This document shows positions 35,660-43,680 of a DNA stretch of 64,000 nucleotides, piece by piece. Position 1 is the stretch's first letter; each line of letters opens with the position of its first letter. The notes beneath the pieces were generated by a model that saw only the letters and a list, made by a program, of their open reading frames with translations, made no database searches and was not told the origin of the DNA. Position numbers and translations under genes: made by a program. This stretch comes from Bacilli bacterium (GTDB lineage: Bacteria > Bacillota_I > Bacilli_A > RF39 > UBA660), in assembly GCA_017409785.1 (NCBI GenBank), contig JAFQSD010000002.1, forward strand, positions 226,597 through 290,596, written 5' to 3'.

Positions 35660-36319
35660 TTATAATGTAAACTGTGACCAATGTCCAACTTTATTAGGTT
35701 TTAGACTAAATGACATCAACTCTTTTGTCACCGGATGATAGAATTCAAGTTCATAAGAATATAAAGCAATTTGTGTTTTATCTTGCTTACCATATCTTTG
35801 ATCACCAAGTAAATAATGCCCACGAGATGCAAACTGAACTCTAATTTGATGATGTCTACCTGTTTCTAAAGAAATATCCACTAAACTAGCATCGATATTC
35901 TTATTATATTCAACAACTCTATAAGTTAATACAGATTCTTTACCATCTTTAGAAACAATTGTATTTCCATTATCTAGTCTTTTTAATTTATCAACAAACT
36001 TTCCTTCAGTATTCTCCATTTTACCAGACACAACTGCATAATACTTTTTAGAAAAGTTTCTTTCACTAACTTGTTTACTTAATCTACTAGCTGCTTTAGA
36101 TGTTCTAGCAAAAACCATTATTCCGCCAACTGGTCTATCTAATCTATGAACTAAACCTATATACACATTACCAGGTTTATTATATTTTTCTTTAATATAT
36201 TCTTTAACCATATCTAGTAAAGAAATATCTCCAGTATTATCACCTTGACTTAATACATTAACTGGTTTCTCTACTACTATAATATGATTATCTTCATATA
36301 AAACATTAAGTTTATTCAT
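35660..36319 (-). CDS. RluA-family pseudouridine synthase
   Basis: About 219 residues starting at ATG 36319. VLYEDNHIIVVEKPVNVLSQ and VGLVHRLDRPVGGIMVFART with the catalytic Asp in HRLDR define the RluA family; GRHHQIRVQFAS is the second conserved block. It lacks the S4 domain, so is of the short RluA/TruC type. Its start lies inside the last codons of the methyltransferase gene (8-bp overlap), so both rRNA-modifying enzymes are translated together. Confidence 0.9.
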   Translation of the reverse strand: MNKLNVLYEDNHIIVVEKPVNVLSQGDNTGDISLLDMVKEYIKEKYNKPGNVYIGLVHRLDRPVGGIMVFARTSKAASRLSKQVSERNFSKKYYAVVSGKMENTEGKFVDKLKRLDNGNTIVSKDGKESVLTYRVVEYNKNIDASLVDISLETGRHHQIRVQFASRGHYLLGDQRYGKQDKTQIALYSYELEFYHPVTKELMSFSLKPNKVGHWSQFTL

Positions 36320-37184
36320 TACTTTCCCATCTTCCATAAATACCACATGGTAATACTAAACTATTTTCTTTAATTGGAATACCTACTTCACCACAAGTAA
36401 CTTTACCTTCATACTTTTTATTAACAGTCATTCTAAGCATATTTGATAAAACTGTAGAAGAAAGTCCTGTAGTATAAGAATTAATTAAAAAGAATAATGG
36501 TTCATCACTTAATATTTCAGTACAAATTTCAACTAAATAATTAAGATTCTTTTCAATATCCCAAACTTCTCCATTAGCCCCTCTTCCATAACTAGGAGGA
36601 TCCATAATAATAGCATCATACTTATTTCCACGTCTAATTTCTCTTTGTACAAATTTAACAACGTCATCTATTAAATATCTAACTGGATAATCTTCCATAC
36701 CACTACTTTTAACATTTTCTTTAAACCAATCAACCATTCCTCTTGAACTATCTACATGAGTAACACTAGCTCCTGCACTTAAACATGCAACACTTGCCCC
36801 TCCTGTATAAGCAAATAAATTTAAAACTTTAATTGGTCGATTTGCTTTTTTAATTTTATCAATCATAAAATCCCAATTAACTGCTTGTTCAGGAAATAAA
36901 CCAGTATGTTTAAATCCCATTTGTTTAATATTAAAAGTTAAACCCTTGTAATCTACTTTCCAACTTCCTGGAATATTTTTTAAGTTCTCCCAATGACCTC
37001 CACCTTTATTACTTCTATAGTAAACCGCATCAATCATTGATCGATATTTTTCTAACAAATCTCCATTATTCCAAACAATTTGTGGATCTGGTCTTAATAA
37101 ATATATATCTTTCCATCTTTCTAGCTTCATTCCGTTAGAAGCATCTATTATTTCATAATCCTTCCAGTCATTTGCTAATAACAC
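36312..37184 (-). CDS. RlmI-like SAM-dependent RNA methyltransferase
   Basis: About 290 residues. LNLFAYTGGASVACLSAGA is SAM motif I, VTHVDSSRGMVDW motif II, IIMDPPSYGRG the catalytic NPPY-like motif. COG1092/RlmI-type enzymes methylate 23S rRNA cytidine; this one lacks the PUA domain. The start is uncertain: GTG 37184 fits GAGGTGAT best, while GTG 37193 lies on that site. Confidence 0.85.
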   Translation of the reverse strand: MLLANDWKDYEIIDASNGMKLERWKDIYLLRPDPQIVWNNGDLLEKYRSMIDAVYYRSNKGGGHWENLKNIPGSWKVDYKGLTFNIKQMGFKHTGLFPEQAVNWDFMIDKIKKANRPIKVLNLFAYTGGASVACLSAGASVTHVDSSRGMVDWFKENVKSSGMEDYPVRYLIDDVVKFVQREIRRGNKYDAIIMDPPSYGRGANGEVWDIEKNLNYLVEICTEILSDEPLFFLINSYTTGLSSTVLSNMLRMTVNKKYEGKVTCGEVGIPIKENSLVLPCGIYGRWESNE

Positions 37185-37258
37185 ATTAATCACCTCATCA
37201 ACATTCGACCATATTATAACACAAATAAAAAAAGAAGAAAATATTCTTCTTTTAATTT

Positions 37259-38086
37259 CTATGCTCCTGCATTAAATTGCTTACCATAAGTTGTAATTAA
37301 ATAAGTACCACTAAATCCTAAAATCTCACTTTGATGTTTAGTAAGTCCCTCATCAAGTCTCATTTCATATTCACAAGCAACATCAACATATTTAGAACAT
37401 TCTTCTTTATTAGTAGCCATCATTCTAAATATTTGTGAAGTAGTTCTAACTGACGTACCACTAGCTTTACCAGCATAACTAAAATCAATTATATCTCCTT
37501 GATAATTAGATTTACTATAAACAACTGGGCTACTTACAACAGTCGCACTATTATGTGTCTTAGCAACAACATAATTATAAACATTTCCATCTTTCTTTAA
37601 AACATAATAATGTCCAGCAGATGCATCAACAGTTTTAACTTTTAAAACTTGACTATCTCTCATAATAGCATCAATTATCATATAATTACTATCAGAAGTA
37701 GGTACTACTGTATAAGCAGCATTCTCACCACTTCTAACTATATAATGATATTTACCATCATCTGTCTTAACAATATTTTCATCAAATAATGCCACAACTT
37801 TTTGTGTTAAAGATGAAGCCATACAATGTTGTTCATTAGAATACTTTTGTCCTACAGACAATTCATATAAAATACCAGACTCAGTAATAGCATGCTTTCC
37901 TGTTAAAAATTTAACTTTATCATAATCTGGATCCTTTAATAATGCATCACATATAAGTTCAGCACCAGATAAAGCAAATCCAGAATGTCTTATATCTCTA
38001 GTAGTAGATGCATGAATAGCATCACATCCACAACATAAAAAAGCTAACATCACAAATAACCCAATAACTTTAATTCTTTTTATCAT
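37259..38086 (-). CDS. Lipoprotein of unknown function
   Basis: About 275 residues from ATG 38086, after GGTAGGGTG. IKVIGLFVMLAFLCCGC is a lipoprotein signal with lipobox LCCGC. The mature domain has four Cys and long beta-rich stretches (YHYIVRSGENAAYTVVPTSDSNY). No family recognised. A hairpin and T run at the 3' end give it its own terminator. Confidence 0.6.
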   Translation of the reverse strand: MIKRIKVIGLFVMLAFLCCGCDAIHASTTRDIRHSGFALSGAELICDALLKDPDYDKVKFLTGKHAITESGILYELSVGQKYSNEQHCMASSLTQKVVALFDENIVKTDDGKYHYIVRSGENAAYTVVPTSDSNYMIIDAIMRDSQVLKVKTVDASAGHYYVLKKDGNVYNYVVAKTHNSATVVSSPVVYSKSNYQGDIIDFSYAGKASGTSVRTTSQIFRMMATNKEECSKYVDVACEYEMRLDEGLTKHQSEILGFSGTYLITTYGKQFNAGA

Positions 38087-38239
38087 AAACACCCTACCTT
38101 ATATAAAGTATCATATTATAAATAGATTATATCGTAAACAATAACCAAAATCAATAAATCACTTTTATTCTCTATAACTTTACAAACCCATATTTTTGTA
38201 AATTTACAAATAATTTTTTAAATATCGAAAAAAACTTTA

Positions 38240-38268
38240 TTGACAAACTTAACTATATATATTATATT
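38240..38268 (+). promoter_or_regulatory. Promoter of 38275 RNA gene
   Basis: TTGACA (38240-38245), 17 bp, TATATT (38263-38268). It is followed by a structured sequence and not by an ORF. Confidence 0.75.
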
Positions 38269-38274
38269 TATATT

Positions 38275-38617
38275 GTAATCTCGGTGACGAAAGTATAGTT
38301 TAGCCAAAACTAGACTAGAAATTGTAAAATTTGGGAGTGAAAACTTTAAAGTAATAACTTATCATAGGCCGAGATGCTGTAACCAAGTAGAGAGAAAGAA
38401 AACTCTGTAGGTAAGATGGTCAAGATTTAGTACTGATAATACTAGAAATTGATTAACCTATTAAACTCGGGACATAATTTTATATAATGCTGAAGTTAAA
38501 ATTTAATTGATATTTATCTACATTACTATTTAAATATTAATAGTTTAATGCCAGGTGTTTTATAAATCTCTAGAATGTCTTTTCTTTGGAAATGTTATGT
38601 ATAACATTTCCTTTTTT
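38275..38617 (+). ncRNA. Structured noncoding RNA gene (about 343 nt)
   Basis: The predicted transcript begins just before ATCTCGG (38278-38284), which pairs with CCGAGAT (38368-38374) to close a domain containing a TAGTTT/AAACTA hairpin. Next come AGAG/CTCT and TAGTA/TACTA hairpins, the latter extended by GGTCAA with TTGATT. The end is a terminator GGAAATGTTAT/ATAACATTTCC plus six T (38588-38617). No ORF or ribosome site is present, and no gene follows on this strand, so it is not a riboswitch. I checked for RNase P (GAGGAAAGUCC, ACAGAA) and tmRNA (T-loop, CCA) signatures and found none. A match to a family such as raiA cannot be judged by eye. Confidence 0.7.
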
Positions 38618-38638
38618 ATTGTCTAAATAAAAAAAATA

Positions 38639-38666
38639 AAACTCAAGCTTCTAACTTGAGTTTTTT
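38639..38666. terminator. Bidirectional terminator
   Basis: AAACTCAAG and CTTGAGTTT pair around CTTCTAA with T runs on both strands. It backs up the ends of the two convergent RNA genes. Confidence 0.7.
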
Positions 38667-38738
38667 ATCCGATTTTAAATTTTAATACTTTGGAAAAGAG
38701 TTTATATATAAAATTCAAAATATGAATTACATTTCATT

Positions 38739-38769
38739 AAAAAAGATAAGAGTAATGACCCTCTTATCT
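38739..38769 (-). terminator. Terminator of the array RNA
   Basis: GATAAGAG and CTCTTATC form an 8-bp stem followed by six T on the minus strand only, so it ends minus-strand transcription that has crossed the array. Confidence 0.75.
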
Positions 38770-39013
38770 CAAAAAGAATTATATACTTTTTTAATCATTC
38801 TTTTGTCAACGGATTAGAATCTGATAAATTCTAATCCTTCCTGGTTTCCAGGGAGCCAATCTATATGTCATTTGAGATTAGCCACTTATCAAAGTAAAGT
38901 TTTTCCATCTCTACTGTAACCTCTAGCACATAGCCGGTAAGATTCATATTTCCAAATAATAGTATTTTATTAACTTTTTTCAACTATTGATAATGGTCCC
39001 CCTGGTCATTAAA

Positions 39014-39632
39014 ACAGCTATGATTGGTCGCCTGGACAGCTATATATAGTCGTTTGCCCATTAGGTTTACAGCTATACATAGTCATCAACAGCTCACCCT
39101 GGTCATTCAACAGCTGGATGTTAGTCCTTACTACAGCTACCATTGGTCGTACTACTTTACAGCCAATTTTAGTCGCGAAGTAACTTCTTTTAATCATCCA
39201 AGTCGATTATGAGAGTCACAACTACAGCTAATAATAGTCAATTTTGCATCAGCTATTATTAGTCATAAATAACAGCTAACACCAGTCGTCATAACAGCCA
39301 ACGAAAGTCATCTACAGCCATTGAAAGTCGCTTGCAGCTATTATTAGTCATTTATTAAACAGCTAATAATAGTCACTCGGCAGCTAATATAAGTCATTTA
39401 TTTTAAACAGCTTATATTAGTCACTACTAACAGCTTACACTGGTCATACCAGCAGCCACTCATAGTCCCCTTAACAGCCAAGACCGGTCATTGTCTTTTT
39501 TAGCCACAAATTAGTCGTTATTTCTAACAGCTAAGATTAGTCCTTGCAACAGCTCATACTAGTCACCATTTTTAAACAGCTAATATAAGTCCTCGCAACA
39601 GCTTTAAGGCTAGTTACAACAGCCAATTATCA
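39014..39632 (-). repeat. Array of 23 variable decamers with constant flanks
   Basis: On the plus strand each unit is ACAG-CY-N6-RG-TC, always in this orientation, with centre-to-centre spacing of mostly 20-27 bp (one gap of 33, one of 65). Two units have an 11-base core. Two further degenerate copies lie at 39598 and 39619. The six central bases vary freely while the first and last two are fixed as pyrimidine/purine partners. Decamer coordinates and pairing are given in the findings. Confidence 0.85.
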
Positions 39633-39695
39633 TAATATTCATTCAGTTAATAGCTTGATCATTATAGGTCATATATGCTATATACTAACAATATC

Positions 39696-39723
39696 ATTAT
39701 AACATAGTTTGTCACTTTGTCAA
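39696..39723 (-). promoter_or_regulatory. Consensus promoter of the array RNA
   Basis: TTGACA and TATAAT are both perfect, separated by 16 bp, reading away from the lipid kinase gene and into the array. Confidence 0.8.
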
Positions 39724-39737
39724 CCGACTTTTTTAAA

Positions 39738-40604
39738 TTAGTCTAAAATTTTTTTAAGCAATTCTTTATCATTATAAATAGTAATCGCATGCTTAAGTAA
39801 TCGTACATCAAACTCATCATCATAAAGAGTTTCTCCGTCAGCACCTACAATAACTTTTTGGGTAGTTTTAAACTTAATTCTATCAGCTAATCTATGATGT
39901 ACATGAGGACTTTCTTCATGAGTTCCTTTTAGAACTTTAAGTAAAAGTCCTGGAATACTAGCTTTACTAACTCTATCTACAAAATAAATATCAAACATTC
40001 CATCACTTACATCAGCATTAGGTGCCATTGTCCATCCACCACCATAAGTCTTACCATTCATAATAGTAACAATAGTATATTCCCCAGTCTTCTTTGCTCC
40101 ATTTAAAACAAATTCAACTTCTTTAAACTTATACTTAACAAAAGTATAAGCAATACTTGCATTATAAATTTGACTACGTGGAATTTTCTTTTCTTTCATT
40201 AGTTCAGCATTATGTCCAATTTCTGCATCAATTCCGAATGAACAACAATTTAAAAAATAAGTATCATTAACTTTACCAACATCAACAGGAAAACTTAATT
40301 CTTCTCTATCTTTAATACTCTTATAATAATCATTTCCAGAACCAGCTGGTACAACAGCTAACATATTTTTAGTACCAATAATTCCATTTAATACTTCAAG
40401 TAAAGTTCCATCTCCACCAACACTATAAATTATATATTCACCCTTCTTATATTTTTTAGCAATCTCTGTTGCTTCATGTCCTCTAGTTGTATAGAAAATC
40501 TCATAATCAAGGCCTAATTCAGGTGCAACTCTTTCAATATTTTTACCAACTTTTTCTCCTCTACCTGCTCCACTCGTAGGATTAACTATAAATATATGTT
40601 TCAT
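39738..40604 (-). CDS. Diacylglycerol/lipid kinase (DgkB/YegS family)
   Basis: 288 residues. IFIVNPTSGAGRGEKVGKNI, the SVGGDGTLLEVLNGI loop and VVPAGSGNDYYKSI are the nucleotide-binding blocks of the DAGK catalytic domain; YGGGWTMAPNADVSDG lies in the second domain. The enzyme returns diacylglycerol to phosphatidic acid during membrane and teichoic-acid turnover. Its ATG directly follows the TAA of plsC, whose last codons supply the GGAGGAG ribosome site, so the two genes are coupled. Confidence 0.92.
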   Translation of the reverse strand: MKHIFIVNPTSGAGRGEKVGKNIERVAPELGLDYEIFYTTRGHEATEIAKKYKKGEYIIYSVGGDGTLLEVLNGIIGTKNMLAVVPAGSGNDYYKSIKDREELSFPVDVGKVNDTYFLNCCSFGIDAEIGHNAELMKEKKIPRSQIYNASIAYTFVKYKFKEVEFVLNGAKKTGEYTIVTIMNGKTYGGGWTMAPNADVSDGMFDIYFVDRVSKASIPGLLLKVLKGTHEESPHVHHRLADRIKFKTTQKVIVGADGETLYDDEFDVRLLKHAITIYNDKELLKKILD

Positions 40605-41207
40605 TTACTTCTCCTCCAACATCTCTAACATCTTATTTCTTAAAAGTTCATTTGCTTTTTCTAAATCCATAGAACTTATATCTATTGGTTTACCAAACCT
40701 TACTTTTAAATCACTTTTAAAAACTTTATATTTCCCAGTAATAACACAAGGAACAATCATCTTTCCAGTAGCACTAGCCATCTTTACAGCCCCAAACTTA
40801 AAAGGAAGAAGACCACCTTCTTTATTCCTTGTTCCTTCTGGAAATATTCCAATGACTTCATTGTTATTTAAATACTCTTCCGCAACAGCCAAAGCTAAAG
40901 GATTTTTCTTATCCCTATCAACAGGAATAGTTCCAAACGATAAATAAAACCATTTCATCTTACCAAGAAAAAGTTCTTTTTTCGCAATAAAATGGACAAT
41001 TCTTCTAGTACTATATATTAAAATAGCTGGATCAAATGCATGAACATGATTACATGCAATAACACATCCATCTTTTTTAGGAATATTTTCTTTACCAACA
41101 ATCTTCGGATTATAAATAATTTTAGCGACTAATAAAAGAATTGGTTTAATTACATAATACATAACTAAATTTCTTTTATATCCATCATCTACTTTTTTCT
41201 TACTCAT
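40605..41207 (-). CDS. plsC: 1-acyl-sn-glycerol-3-phosphate acyltransferase
   Basis: 200 residues. NHVHAFDPAIL holds the catalytic NHxxxxD motif and GIFPEGTRNKEGGLLPFK the glycerol-phosphate-binding FPEGTR motif, followed by the VPCVITG block. The enzyme makes phosphatidic acid. The start ATG follows AGAGGTAAT. It is translationally coupled to the lipid kinase gene downstream, which makes the same product by another route. Confidence 0.93.
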   Translation of the reverse strand: MSKKKVDDGYKRNLVMYYVIKPILLLVAKIIYNPKIVGKENIPKKDGCVIACNHVHAFDPAILIYSTRRIVHFIAKKELFLGKMKWFYLSFGTIPVDRDKKNPLALAVAEEYLNNNEVIGIFPEGTRNKEGGLLPFKFGAVKMASATGKMIVPCVITGKYKVFKSDLKVRFGKPIDISSMDLEKANELLRNKMLEMLEEK

Positions 41208-41271
41208 ATAATTACCTCTAATATAATTATACCATAAAAAAAGTAGTGAGCTAAGTCACTACTTCATATCA

Positions 41272-43584
41272 TTAATATTCTTCATCTTCTGGTCCTGGAG
41301 AACCACAACCGCCAACCAACGAAAATCCGATTAATGACATATTACTATTTATAGGTGTATTTATATTAAATAAACCAGTATTAACAGTAGGTCTATTATC
41401 ATATGGATAAAGATTGTCACAATTAGTCATACAATCCCAATCTTCTTCACCACATGCTGCATTACATTGATTTCTTTGGGCATATAAATTATTATATGCT
41501 GCAACTTGTGATGGTACAGAACTATCATAATAATGAAGACCATCATCCCTACCCTCACAAATAGTTTGACCATTTACTTTATCACACCAAATTACTCCAT
41601 AAGTATTATCATATGAATACTCATTCCATTCGGCTATATAATTTTCTTTAACACCAGCAACTAATGCATTATATAAAGTATCTCCCGCTTTAACTTTAAT
41701 ATTAGCAATATTTCTAAAACCAGCATTACTACATACAACTAAATCATAAAGAGCAACATTATAATAAACTTCTGCAGGGGCACTTGGTGTCTCTTCTTTT
41801 TTAGACTCTTCCTTCGGTTCTTCTTTAGAAACAGATTCTGTTTTTACAACAGTTTCACTCTTAAATGGAATTGTTTTTGTAACTTTAGGCCATTCTTTAG
41901 ACCATCCTTTAAATGTCAATTTATTTCCAATTATATTTGCTTCAGCACCAATTTCAGCAAAAGTTCCTGCTACAATCTTAGCTTCTACAATATTTGTCAT
42001 CTTATCAGTAGTCATTTCTGATTTTGCAGAAATATTACCTTTACCATAAAGACCTACACTACCAGTTCCAAGTAAATTAACCATATTTAGAAGTTCTACT
42101 CCCGCTTTCGCAGTAACTCCAATTCTTACTTTTCCTTCGGCCATAGCATCCGCAGTCATCTTATTTTTAGTTGATGCAGTTGCATAGAATTCCTTTTCAG
42201 TAGAATATCCAAAAGATACTTTTGTAGTATTAGTTAAATTAGAACTAATATTACCTTTAATATCAAAATCTAATAATAAGTTTGTTGTTAAAAGAATTTG
42301 AATTCCTGGAATACCAGATTCAACTGACACTTCTCCAAACTTCTTATCTAAACCATAATCATCTTTTTCAATTTTATATAACTCATCACTTAACCAGTTA
42401 ATACCTGTTTTATCCGCAGCTAAAGTACTAAAATCATTTTTAATTTTCTTTAAAGTTTCACTTTCTGTTTCAATTGAAGACTTAATAGATTGTCTTATTT
42501 CAAATTCAATTCCAACATCCCAAGTAACAATTGATTCAAAATTCTCATAAGCTTTTGCTTTAATTCCAACCTCATATCCAGTACTTAATTTATGGTGTTT
42601 TAAGAAACTCTTATTAAATACTTTATCCCCTGGATCAGTTTCTAATGTAACTCCAAAAACTACTTCTTTATCTTTCTTATTATATTTTGGATATGTTACT
42701 TTTACTTTCGCTGCAGCATCAACATCTAACATTAAACTATCAACAATTGACTTCTTCGCAACACTTGCTAAATAAGCAGCAAATTCTTCATTTACCTCAA
42801 CTTCTGATAAATCAAGATATTCCATATTATAATAATCAAATTTACTAAATACTTCTTCTAATTTAGGAATCTCTACTTCATAAGTACCATCACTATTTAC
42901 TTTAGTAATCTTATAAGCTGCTTTTGGATTATTATTACTATCTTCTGTAACTAATATTTCCCCTACTTTTAATTTTCTTTTAGTTTTAATAACATTATCA
43001 TTTACCTTGACACTATCATTACTAACCACTTCAACATTCTTAGTATATTTATGTGATTGACTAGCAATACGAACAGTACTAAATGTAACAATATTAGCCT
43101 CACTTAACTCACTATCAGTAAACTTTCCATTTGTAATTTTTAATGTATAAGTTTTACCTTCATCCCAACCATTTTCAGTTGGTTTAATAACAACATTACC
43201 ATCACTTTTTTCTTCAGTTACTTCAACTTTCTTTTCATCTTCATCAAGTACTTCATAACTAAAATCATCTTGAACTAAAACTTCAAAACTTTCATCTAAA
43301 GAAGCTCCCATCATATAATAGCTTCCATCAGTAAGCATTGAAACAATTGGTTCAGATTCCGCTAACTTAGTCTTTTTTACATCTCTCATATAAGAAATTA
43401 AAAATAATAAACCAATAATAAAACAAATTACTAATAATGAAATAATAAATACTAATTTTTTATTAATTTTAGTTTTTTTATTTTCTTCTTTTTTATTAAT
43501 TTTAAATTTTTTCTTATCTTTATTCTTTACTTTCTTATCTTCAATGCCTTCATCTTTTTTCTTCTTTTTAACTTCTTTTTCCAT
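41272..43584 (-). CDS. Large membrane-anchored surface protein
   Basis: 770 residues. A 46-residue Lys-rich cytosolic tail (KKKKDEGIEDKKVKNKDKKK) precedes one membrane helix (LVFIISLLVICFIIGLLFLIS). The external part has an Ig-like/SbsA-like segment at about residues 85-170 (TYTLKITNGKF), a long beta-rich middle, a Lys/Glu linker, and a C-terminal DUF4430-like region (IKVKAGDTLYNALVAGV) with about nine Cys. No enzymatic motif is visible. Probably a structural or adhesive envelope protein. Confidence 0.6.
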   Translation of the reverse strand: MEKEVKKKKKDEGIEDKKVKNKDKKKFKINKKEENKKTKINKKLVFIISLLVICFIIGLLFLISYMRDVKKTKLAESEPIVSMLTDGSYYMMGASLDESFEVLVQDDFSYEVLDEDEKKVEVTEEKSDGNVVIKPTENGWDEGKTYTLKITNGKFTDSELSEANIVTFSTVRIASQSHKYTKNVEVVSNDSVKVNDNVIKTKRKLKVGEILVTEDSNNNPKAAYKITKVNSDGTYEVEIPKLEEVFSKFDYYNMEYLDLSEVEVNEEFAAYLASVAKKSIVDSLMLDVDAAAKVKVTYPKYNKKDKEVVFGVTLETDPGDKVFNKSFLKHHKLSTGYEVGIKAKAYENFESIVTWDVGIEFEIRQSIKSSIETESETLKKIKNDFSTLAADKTGINWLSDELYKIEKDDYGLDKKFGEVSVESGIPGIQILLTTNLLLDFDIKGNISSNLTNTTKVSFGYSTEKEFYATASTKNKMTADAMAEGKVRIGVTAKAGVELLNMVNLLGTGSVGLYGKGNISAKSEMTTDKMTNIVEAKIVAGTFAEIGAEANIIGNKLTFKGWSKEWPKVTKTIPFKSETVVKTESVSKEEPKEESKKEETPSAPAEVYYNVALYDLVVCSNAGFRNIANIKVKAGDTLYNALVAGVKENYIAEWNEYSYDNTYGVIWCDKVNGQTICEGRDDGLHYYDSSVPSQVAAYNNLYAQRNQCNAACGEEDWDCMTNCDNLYPYDNRPTVNTGLFNINTPINSNMSLIGFSLVGGCGSPGPEDEEY

Positions 43585-43680
43585 AATCTTACTCCTTCAT
43601 TATAAAGGATATAACACCATAATTTTAAAAACAACCAACTTGTAATGAAGAGAATTTTATTTGTAAAAAAAAGCAAGTTA

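Larger units (their letters stand above)
38739..39690 (-). ncRNA. Large noncoding RNA built of nested 10-bp helices (about 950 nt)
   Basis: The promoter is TTGACA (39723-39718), 16 bp, TATAAT (39701-39696); the terminator is at 38739-38769; there is no plausible ORF between. The 5' two thirds contain 23 decamers of form CY-N6-RG, each preceded by GA and followed by CUGU (occasionally CUGC, CUGA or CUAA). Complementarity joins 22 of them into nested helices. Wobble and A-G pairs occur on the minus strand where the plus strand would have A-C or C-T mismatches, supporting this direction. The 3' part adds a GGATTAGAAT/ATTCTAATCC hairpin (38812-38838), a CCTGG/CCAGG hairpin, and a GCTAATCT/AGATTGGC hairpin (38855-38882). 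Function unknown. Confidence 0.7.

Noticed and set aside
38275-38617. RNase P RNA or tmRNA
   Set aside because: The conserved GAGGAAAGUCC and ACAGAA elements of RNase P and the tRNA-like T-loop and CCA end of tmRNA are missing.
38275-38617. Riboswitch leader
   Set aside because: No gene follows on the plus strand; the transcript ends in a terminator and the next gene is convergent.
38783-38811. Minus-strand promoter inside the tail of the array RNA
   Set aside because: TTGACA and a TATA-like box are there, but the product would be about 40 nt and end at the same terminator.
39024-39212. Plus-strand ORF of 62 codons inside the array
   Set aside because: No ribosome site; the frame arises from the repeated pattern and runs against the promoter and terminator.
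39014-39632. CRISPR array
   Set aside because: The constant parts are only about six bases per unit, the variable part is six bases, and variable parts pair with one another; no cas gene is in the window.
39014-39632. Integron attC array or recombinase shufflon
   Set aside because: No attC core (GTTRRRY) or long repeat arms, no cassette ORFs and no recombinase gene nearby; transcription signals flank the array instead.
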